DNA of 64,000 bases from Drosophila persimilis. Lineage: Eukaryota; Arthropoda; Insecta; Diptera; Drosophilidae. The notes below the pieces were generated by a model. That model did not search any database, was not told the DNA's origin, and saw only the letters and a list, made by a program, of their open reading frames with translations. The DNA lies in the NCBI RefSeq assembly GCF_003286085.1, contig NW_020825313.1:1426001-1490000 (forward strand), written 5' to 3'. Below, one piece after another: positions 56,272 through 64,000 of the stretch (position 1 is the first letter of the stretch; each line of letters begins with the position of its first letter). The translations under genes were made by a program, and so were the position numbers.

Positions 56272-57310
56272 AAATAACGTTTACCATCATCCCATCGGTG
56301 CGGAAACATACGGCAAGACATCATTTATTATGAAGGAGTAATATTAAATTTGTCCGGAACTGAGTTTCCAATAACAAGCGAAGGAATCAAGCGATTCGAA
56401 TCAGCTAATTAGGATTTTAGCATCAATGGTTATGAAGTCGATGAGAATGGAAAAAACGTTGTGGGACCCACAGTGAGGACTAAACTAACCACATAAACTT
56501 GCTTGGAATTAATAGTGATAATATGCAAATGATGCGTTATGCATATATAACGTGCATGAGGGAATTATGTTATTCACAACATAGTAAATCCCACAATACT
56601 GCATATTTTTGCGAGAACTGTTTGCAATTTTATGGTACAAAAATACTATTCATGACACTAAAGAGTGTGGAAAAGTTGCTGCGTTATATCCTGAACATAA
56701 TACCAAAACTGTATTCAAAAGTTTTCCTAAAAAACTATCTCCTCCAGTAGTAATTTATGCTGACATCGAAGCAGTTTTGGAAAATTACCATATAAATCTT
56801 AATGAACCATCAAAATCATCAACTACTATGGCACAGAGGCATACATCATGTGCAGCATCATTTTATATTGTACCTAAATGAGATATGGACATACGAAGGT
56901 AAATATTTTCACAATCCAGCAAAGGTAATAAACTTATGAATATTATGATTTCGTTATTTCAGGACCGGATTGTATCCAAAAATTTTGTCAAGCACTTAGG
57001 ATGAAAACTGATGGACTTTATGAGAAGTACTGGAGTATTATAAAAAACCGATCTACCACTTTAACATTTGGGATGAGGATTACCAGGAACACGGCGTGTG
57101 CTATGCCTGCGAGAAACAAATATCTGATGATGATGGAGAAAAATTCTTTGATCAGTTTACAGCCCAATATGTAGGTCCTATTCATAAGGTGTAAACAGAC
57201 ATTTAGATTTAGCGATCCCTTTTTCCCTGTAGTTTTTCATAGCTTATCTCGTTATGATAAACAATTATTTGTTACATTAATAAAAGATGAACTAAGACCC
57301 ATTCCTTTCA
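56272..57310 (+). pseudogene. Polinton-like DNA polymerase, zinc/exonuclease region
   Basis: Pieces in several frames follow the order expected of insect protein-primed polymerase B. EGVILNLSGTEFPITSEGI lies near 56335-56400. A CMRELCYSQ...YFCENCLQF zinc module lies near 56550-56630. The exonuclease I motif VIYADIEAVLE lies near 56750 (catalytic Asp and Glu kept). An endonuclease-VII-like CYACEKQI lies near 57103, and PVVFHSLSRYDKQLF (exonuclease II) near 57225. Many stops. It resumes directly after CR1-like copy C. Confidence 0.65.
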
Positions 57311-57410
57311 ATCTTATCTTCATCAATATAAAATTAGAGCATAGAAAATCAAAATTATAGCTTAGAAAAACTGCACGAATTTTACAATTTTGAAAATTAA
57401 ATATCAAGGT

Positions 57411-57889
57411 GAAAAATTTGAATGCTACGACGAAATTTCCCTATTTATTTAGATAATTTTAAAAAATTTGATGAACCCTTCCTTCGAGAGAATATTTTTA
57501 TAATTCACTGAATGGTGAGGAATGTATTGTTGAAGACTACAACTTTGCTCAGAAGGTTTGGAGTATTATATTTGGAACTCATATACTCATATTAAGTTAC
57601 TAAAGATGATAACACTGACTATAACGTAAAAAAGGTTAAAGGCGTAAAACAGTCAGTAGTGAAACGATTAACTCATACTCATTATATTAAATGCATTAGA
57701 CATAAAAAAACCTATAAAAAAAACCTAAAAATCAACAGAGAGTTATTAGAAGTTGTAAATAAGATAAGTCTAAATTATAAGGATGACAAAAGATTTATAT
57801 TACCTGATAATATTTCAACATTAGCTCATAATCACTATGAAATTCAAAATATTTTAGATGTTAGTAATAATACACGAAATATGGTATAA
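57411..57889 (+). pseudogene. Polinton-like DNA polymerase, C-terminal region
   Basis: FYNSLNGEECIVEDYNFAQK (57500-57565) matches the conserved block before the polymerase domain. At about 57583 the text jumps to VKGVKQSVVKRLTHTHYIK and then VNKISLNYKDDKRFILPDN, STLAHNHYE, the extreme C-terminus of the family. The polymerase palm with its catalytic aspartates, normally between them, is absent. The stop is TAA at 57887-57889. The last 300 bases open the tandem array. Confidence 0.65.
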
Positions 57890-58088
57890 GTAAATTTAAC
57901 ATTATATTATTATTATTTTTAATTTGTATATAATTAAAATTATATTTCAATGTGAAAAATATACAAACTAAATCATATCTGCTAACTATTTTGTGTGCTT
58001 AATTATTTAAATATACTCTTTTTATCTGTCCATGAATTTTGTGAATTAGCAAAAACTTGTTTCTTTTTCCTTCTGAGTATTTTTTCCA

Positions 58089-58866
58089 CTAGCAAAGCAT
58101 TTTCATCTTTCGTTTTTTGGAACCTCTGATCGTTTCCCCCTTATAGTCCTCCGGTATATATGTTACAGGATTAGTAAACTTTACTATTAAAATTTTAAAA
58201 ATTTCGGTGGTCCAGTTTGGATCGTAACCCCTCGTAAAAATACCTTTATATTTACTTATTCGAACAGGATCACCAATGGAAAACTTGTGTTTAGGAAATA
58301 ACTTACAAATATTATAAGCTGCTTTCAAAATAAACTCTTCATTTTGTTTGTTTACATCTATAGGCTTTATTTTTAAAGTACGGTGATTTGAATTATTGTA
58401 ATCATTTAGTAAGTCATGCAAGGTATAAATCCACATATGATTACCCTGCATAGTAACCATTTTCCACATACGATTTTTTAATGTTATATTAAAACGTTCA
58501 CAAATAGATGCCTTAAGGTATGTATGGTAATGGTTAATGTTATTTTTTTTTTCATTAACTCTCCGAAGGCTGCGTTGAAAAACTCCTTTCCTTTATCACA
58601 CTGGATATTTTCAGGTTTATGTTTATATATTTTTAACGTCTCTTCAATGCTGATAAAACATATAAACCTTTTTTAGACTTAACGGGAGCTGCATATGCAT
58701 ACTTCGAGAACGTGTCAATCAAATATCAGCAAATATCTAAATCCTTTGTTTTCCTTATAAAAGGGTATCATTTCAACTAAATCGATTTGGCACGTGTCAT
58801 TAATTCCCGAATAATAGGTTGACTAGCAGGCTTATGTATTTCATTAACAACTTGATGCTTACTCAT
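58089..58866 (-). pseudogene. Polinton-type integrase fragment, array unit 1
   Basis: Retrovirus-like integrase of Polinton/Maverick elements. On the minus strand, broken pieces read VVNEIHKPA (58860), LVEMIPFYKENKGF, DTFSKYAYAAPVKSKKG and CDKGKEFFNAAFGELMKK. They hold the second catalytic Asp (CDKGKEF) and then the Glu in KASICERFNITLKNRM. The last 126 codons (58469-58089) are open and read YNNSNHRTLKIKPIDVN, FSIGDPVRISKYKGIFTRGY and PNWTTEIFKIL, the chromo-like C-terminal domain. It converges on the polymerase gene end. Inactive. Confidence 0.72.
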
Positions 58867-58970
58867 TTTTAATATAATTTGTATTTTTTATTGATATGTT
58901 TGGATGATTGCTTATTTAAAAGTGATTGCTTATACTCAAGAACATCGCGTGTTATTTGATAACACATTTT

Positions 58971-59114
58971 TATACCCGATACTCAAAATGAGTATTGGGG
59001 TATATTAGATTTGTGGTGAAAGTGGATGTGTTTAACGTCCAGAAGGAATCGTTTCCGACCCCATAAAGTATATATATTCTTGATCAGCATCAATAGCCGA
59101 GTCGATTGAGCCCT

Positions 59115-59148
<34 letters not shown>

Positions 59149-59872
59149 CCGTCCGTCCGTCTGTCCGTGCCCTTCAGCGCCTAGTGCTCAAAGACTATAA
59201 GAGCTAGAGCAACGATGTTTAGGATCCAGACTTTTGTGATATGTCACTGCTACAAAAATATTTCAAAACTTCGCACCGCCCACTTCCGCCCTCACAAAGG
59301 ACGAAAATCTGTGGCATCCACGCTTTTAAAGGTATGAGCAAACCAAAAACGCAGAATCGTAGAGAATGACCATATCTTTTAGACTGCAGAATCTGAATTG
59401 GATCGTATTATTATTATAGCCAGCATCAAGAAAACAATTTCATTTTTTCTCGCCCTGTCTCTCTCTAACACACACGTAGCATAGGCGGCTTTGCTTAGAG
59501 TAAAACATTAGCGCCTAGATCTCAGAGACTATAAAAGCTAGAGCAACCAAATTTGGTATCCACACTCCTAAGATATCGGACCGAGACGACTTTGTTTAAA
59601 AATTTCGCCACACCCCCTTCCGCCCCCGCAAAGGACGAAAATCTGGGTATATTCCTCAGAGATTATTCACGCTAGAGTAACCAAATTTGGTATCCGCACT
59701 CCTGTTAGACCTCACTATAAAACGTATATCTCAAAATTTCGCCCCACCCCCTTCCGCCCCCACAAAGGACGAAAATCTGTTGCATCCACAATATTGCAGA
59801 TTCGAGAAAACTAAAAACGCAGAATCATAGATAACGACCATATCTATTAGATTGCTGAATCTGGATCAGATT
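58971..59872 (+). mobile_element. DINE-1-like Helitron fragment, array unit 1
   Basis: It starts TATACCCGATACTCAAAATGAG and contains the GACCCCATAAAGTATATATA block and a (CTGT)n/(CCGT)n microsatellite at about 59105-59170. It ends at GGATCAGATT, so the 3' hairpin seen at 19265-19318 is missing. Confidence 0.8.
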
Positions 59873-59992
59873 AAAGACAATCATGATAGATTTTGGTAAT
59901 TGATACATCCAATTACCAACCCTCAAACAGATTCGGTACCAATCTCGCTAATAACAAAGAATGACGTCGTTTGCGGGATTAAAAGCGAAAGA

Positions 59993-60275
59993 ATACTCAT
60001 ATTAAGTTACTAAAGATGATAACACTTACTATAACGTAAAAAAGTTAAGGGCGTAAAAAAGTCAGTAGTGAAATGATTAACTCATACTCATTACATTAGA
60101 AGTTATTAGAAGTAGGGGTCATAAAATTTACACTGAAATTGTAAATAAGATAAGTCTAAATTATAAGGCTGACAAAAGATTTATATTACCCGATTATATT
60201 TCAACATTAGCTCATAATCACTATGAAATTAAAAATATTTTAGATTCTAGTAATAATACACGAAATATGGTATAA
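59993..60275 (+). pseudogene. Polymerase C-terminal piece, array unit 2
   Basis: KIYTEIVNKISLNYKADKRF, then PDYISTLAHNHYE and a TAA stop. It has lost the segment between the KGVKKSVV-like block and HKIYTE that unit 1 retains in altered form. Confidence 0.62.
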
Positions 60276-60484
60276 ATAAATTTACTATTATATTATTATT
60301 ATTATTATTTTTAATTTGTAAAAATATAATTAAAACTTTATTTCAATGTGAAAAATATACAAAATAAATCAAATCTGCTAACTATTTTGTGTGCTTAATT
60401 ATTTAAATATACTATTTTTATCTATCCATGAATTTTGTGAATTAGCAAAAACTTGTTTCTTTTTCCTTCTGAGTATTTTTTCCA

Positions 60485-61261
60485 CTAGCAAAGCATTTTC
60501 ATCTTTCGTTTTTTGGAACCTCTGATCGTTTCCCCCTTATAGTCCTCCAGTATATATGTTAAAGGATTAGTAGACTTTACTATTAAAATTTTAAAAACTT
60601 CGGTGGTCCAGTTTGGATCGTAACCCTTCGTAAAAATACCTTTATATTTACTTATTCGAACAGGATCACCAATGGAAAACTTGTGTTTAGGAAATAACTT
60701 ACAAATATTATAAGCTGTTTTCAAAATAAACTCTTCATTTTGTTTGTTTACATCTATAGGCTTTATTTTTAAAGTACGGTGATTTGAATTATTGTAATCA
60801 TTTAGTAAGTCATGCAAGGTATAAATCCACATATGATTACCCTGCATAGTAACCATTTTCCACATACGATTTTTTAATGTTATATTAAAACGTTCACAAA
60901 TAGATGCCTTAAGGTATGTATGGTAATGGTTAATGTTATTTTTTTTTCATTAACTCTCCGAAGGCTGCGTTGAAAAACTCCTTTCCTTTATCACACTGGA
61001 TATTTTCAGGTTTATGTTTATTTATTTTTAACGTCTCTTCAATGCTGATAAAACATATAAACCTTTTTTAGACTTAACGGGAGCTGCATATGCATACTTC
61101 GAGAACGTGTCAATCAAATATCAGCAAATATCTAAATCCTTTGTTTTCCTTATAAAAGGGTATCATTTCAACTAAATCGATTTGGCACGTGTCATTAATT
61201 CCCGAATAATAGGTTGACTAGCAGGCTTATGTATTTCATTAACAACTTGATGCTTACTCAT
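60485..61261 (-). pseudogene. Polinton-type integrase fragment, array unit 2
   Basis: The 126-codon open end (60865-60485) differs from unit 1 at several residues (GIFTKGY for GIFTRGY, TYILEDYKG for TYIPEDYKG) and is identical in protein to unit 3. The upstream part is broken as in unit 1. Confidence 0.72.
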
Positions 61262-61365
61262 TTTTAATATAATTTGTATTTTTTATTGATATGTTTGGAT
61301 GATTGCTTATTTAAAAGTGATTGCTTATACTCAAGAACATCGCGTGTTATTTGATAACACATTTT

Positions 61366-62259
61366 TATACCCGATACTCAAAATGAGTATTGGGGTATAT
61401 TAGATTTGTGGTGAAAGTGGATGTGTTTAACGTCCAGAAGGAATCGTTTCCGACCCCATAAAGTATATATATTCTTGATCAGCATCAATAGCCGAGTCGA
61501 TTGAGCCCTGTCTGTCTGTCTGTCTGTCCGTCTGTCCGTCCGTCCGTCTGTCCGTGCCCTTCAGCGCCTAGTGCTCAAAGACTATAAGAGCTAGAGCAAC
61601 GATGTTTAGGATCCAGACTTTTGTGATATGTCACTGCTACAAAAATATTTCAAAACTTCGCACCGCCTACTTCCGCCCTCACAAAGGACGAAAATCTGTG
61701 GCATCCACGCTTTTAAAGGTATGAGAAAACCAAAAACGCAGAATCGTAGAGAATGACCATATCTTTTAGACTGCAGAATCTGAATTGGATCGTATTATTA
61801 TTATAGCCAGCATCAAGAAAACAATTTCATTTTTTCTCGCCCTGTCTCTCTCTAACACACACGTAGCATAGGCGGCTTTGCTTAGAGTAAAACATTAGCG
61901 CCTAGATCTCAGAGACTATAAAAGCTAGAGCAACCAAATTTGGTATCCACACTCCTAAGATATCGGACCGAGACGACTTTGCTTAAAAATTTCGCCACAC
62001 CCCCTTCCGCCCCCGCAAAGGACGAAAATCTGGGTATATTCCTCAGAGCTTATTCACGCTAGAGTAACCAAATTTGGTATCCGCACTCCTGTTAGACCTC
62101 ACTATAAAACGTATATCTCAAAATTTCGCCCCACCCCCTTCCGCCCCCACAAAGGACGAAAATCTGTTGCATCCACAATATTGCAGATTCGAGAAAACTA
62201 AAAACGCAGAATCATAGATAACGACCATATCTATTAGATTGCTGAATCTGGATCAGATT
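61366..62259 (+). mobile_element. DINE-1-like Helitron fragment, array unit 2
   Basis: Same start and same truncated end as unit 1, with a shorter CTGT run at about 61508-61555. Confidence 0.8.
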
Positions 62260-62371
62260 AAAGACAATCATGATAGATTTGATACATCCAATTACCAACC
62301 CTCAAACAGATTCGGTACCAATCTCGCTAATATCAAAGAATGACGTCGTTTGCGGGATTAAAAGCGAAAGA

Positions 62372-62655
62372 ATACTCATATTAAGTTACTAAAGATGATA
62401 ACACTTACTATAACGTAAAAAAAGTTAAGGGCGTAAAAAAGTCAGTAGTGAAATGATTAACTCATACTCATTACATTAGAAGTTATTAGAAGTAGGGGTC
62501 ATAAAATTTACACTGAAATTGTAAATAAGATAAGTCTAAATTATAAGGCTGACAAAAGATTTATATTACCCGATTATATTTCAACATTAGCTCATAATCA
62601 CTATGAAATTAAAAATATTTTAGATGCTAGTAATAATACACGAAATATGGTATAA
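62372..62655 (+). pseudogene. Polymerase C-terminal piece, array unit 3
   Basis: Matches unit 2 (HKIYTEIVNKISL, STLAHNHYE) except for scattered substitutions such as LDASNNT for LDSSNNT. Confidence 0.62.
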
Positions 62656-62864
62656 ATAAATTTACTATTATATTATTATTATTATTATTTTTAATTTGTA
62701 AAAATATAATTAAAACTTTATTTCAATGTGAAAAATATACAAAATAAATCAAATCTGCTAACTATTTTGTGTGCTTAATTATTTAAATATACTATTTTTA
62801 TCTATCCATGAATTTTGTGAATTAGCAAAAACTTGTTTCTTTTTCCTTCTGAGTATTTTTTCCA

Positions 62865-63641
62865 CTAGCAAAGCATTTTCATCTTTCGTTTTTTGGAACC
62901 TCTGATCGTTTCCCCCTTATAGTCCTCCAGTATATATGTTAAAGGATTAGTAGACTTTACTATTAAAATTTTAAAAACTTCGGTGGTCCAGTTTGGATCG
63001 TAACCCTTCGTAAAAATACCTTTATATTTACTTATTCGAACAGGATCACCAATGGAAAACTTGTGTTTAGGAAATAACTTACAAATATTATAAGCTGTTT
63101 TCAAAATAAACTCTTCATTTTGTTTGTTTACATCTATAGGCTTTATTTTTAAAGTACGGTGATTTGAATTATTGTAATCATTTAGTAAGTCATGCAAGGT
63201 ATAAATCCACATATGATTACCCTGCATAGTAACCATTTTCCACATACGATTTTTTAATGTTATATTAAAACGTTCACAAATAGATGCCTTAAGGTATGTA
63301 TGGTAATGGTTAATGTTATTTTTTTTTTCATTAACTCTCCGAAGGCTGCGTTGAAAAACTCCTTTCCTTTATCACACTGGATATTTTCAGGTTTATGTTT
63401 ATATATTTTTAACGTCTCTTCAATGCTGATAAAACATATAAACCTTTTTTAGACTTAACGGGAGCTGCATATGCATACTTCGAGAACGTGTCAATCAAAT
63501 ATCAGCAAATATCTAAATCCTTTGTTTTCCTTATAAAAGGGTATCATTTCAACTAAATCGATTTGGCACGTGTCATTAATTCCCGAATAATAGGTTGACT
63601 AGCAGGCTTATGTATTTCATTAACAACTTGATGCTTACTCA
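62865..63641 (-). pseudogene. Polinton-type integrase fragment, array unit 3
   Basis: The open C-terminal 126 codons (63245-62865) are identical in protein to unit 2. Upstream remnants (NEIHKPA, FSKYAYAAPVKSKKG) are as in units 1 and 2. Confidence 0.72.
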
Positions 63642-63746
63642 TTTTTAATATAATTTGTATTTTTTATTGATATGTTTGGATGATTGCTTATTTAAAAGTG
63701 ATTGCTTATACTCAAGAACATCGCGTGTTATTTGATAACACATTTT

Positions 63747-64000
63747 TATACCCGATACTCAAAATGAGTATTGGGGTATATTAGATTTGTGGTGAAAGTG
63801 GATGTGTTTAACGTCCAGAAGGAATCGTTTCCGACCCCATAAAGTATATATATTCTTGATCAGCATCAATAGCCGAGTCGATTGAGCCCTGTCTGTCTGT
63901 CTGTCTGTCCGTCTGTCCGTCCGTCCGTCTGTCCGTGCCCTTCAGCGCCTAGTGCTCAAAGACTATAAGAGCTAGAGCAACGATGTTTAGGATCCAGACT
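63747..64000 (+). mobile_element. DINE-1-like Helitron fragment, array unit 3
   Basis: Starts TATACCCGATACTC and continues to the window edge, including the CTGT/CCGT run near 63890-63935. Confidence 0.8.

Larger units (their letters stand above)
57583..59992. repeat. Polinton/DINE-1 tandem array, unit 1 (2410 bp)
   Basis: The unit starts ATACTCATATTAAGTTACTAAAG. Contents: polymerase C-terminus (+) to 57889, AT-rich spacer, integrase fragment (-) 58089-58866, DINE-1-like piece 58971-59872 and a 120-base link. It is the most diverged of the three units; its polymerase part differs around 57660-57760. Confidence 0.85.
59993..62371. repeat. Polinton/DINE-1 tandem array, unit 2 (2379 bp)
   Basis: Same order as unit 1 and nearly identical to unit 3. 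Polymerase C-terminus 59993-60275, integrase 60485-61261, DINE-1 61366-62259. The polymerase part keeps GHKIYTEIVNKISL, closer to the family norm than unit 1. Confidence 0.85.
62372..64000. repeat. Polinton/DINE-1 tandem array, unit 3 (cut by window end)
   Basis: Polymerase C-terminus to 62655, integrase 62865-63641, DINE-1 from 63747. The window ends inside the DINE-1 part, so the array length is unknown. Confidence 0.85.

Noticed and set aside
59105-59170. (CTGT)n/(CCGT)n runs in each array unit as independent microsatellites
   Set aside because: They are an internal part of the DINE-1-like element and move with it.
57583-64000. CRISPR-like or satellite-only reading of the 2.4 kb periodicity
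   Set aside because: Units are far too long, carry protein-coding remnants and lack short spacers; a eukaryotic transposon-derived tandem array fits.

Overview
The window is Drosophila chromosomal DNA from a repeat-dense (heterochromatic or pericentromeric-like) region. Two things point to Drosophila: the last coding exons of a GABA-A-type receptor subunit that reads as Lcch3 (minus strand, 26766-27891), and a set of Drosophila-type elements (CR1-like LINEs, an errantivirus-like gypsy element, BEL/Pao elements, DINE-1 Helitron-like repeats and Polinton/Maverick remnants). No bacterial genes, rRNA, tRNA or CRISPR arrays were seen. The species cannot be fixed from sequence alone.

Layout. 1-163: short repeat, seen again at 9870-10032. 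164-2620: CR1-like LINE copy A, missing its 3' part. 2625-8336: errantivirus-like element on the minus strand with gag, pol, a truncated env and one LTR. 8337-9775: a paralogous block S, repeated at 16902-18349 plus 21982-22278. 10033-11750: decayed gypsy-type gag and integrase pieces. 12874-16605: CR1-like copy B. 18350-21981: a 3.6 kb composite insertion in S copy 2 (TIR transposon halves, a DINE-1 piece, duplicated errantivirus pol fragments, a foreign gag fragment). 22781-23620: BEL fragment. 23935-24538: third TIR-transposon copy. 24539-26765: mostly single-copy sequence downstream of Lcch3. 26766-27891: three Lcch3 exons with intact splice sites.

28107-51243 is a head-to-tail tandem duplication of an 11.6 kb unit. 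Each unit holds an old, collapsed BEL element (about 265 bp LTRs), a short acidic open reading frame, a younger BEL/Pao element (395 bp LTRs, 5 bp target-site duplication AATAT) and the start of a Polinton-like protein-primed DNA polymerase gene. The BEL insertion has the same site and target duplication in both units, so it came before the duplication. The polymerase gene continues past unit 2, is split by CR1-like copy C (51651-56271), and resumes at 56272-57889.

From 57583 to the end of the window lies a tandem array of about 2.4 kb units. Each unit joins the polymerase C-terminus (plus strand), a converging Polinton-type integrase fragment (minus strand) and a truncated DINE-1. Two full units and part of a third are visible, and the array runs off the window. 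This array and the 11.6 kb tandem duplication are the most unusual structures here. Nearly every element is broken by stops, frameshifts or deletions, so no complete autonomous element is present.
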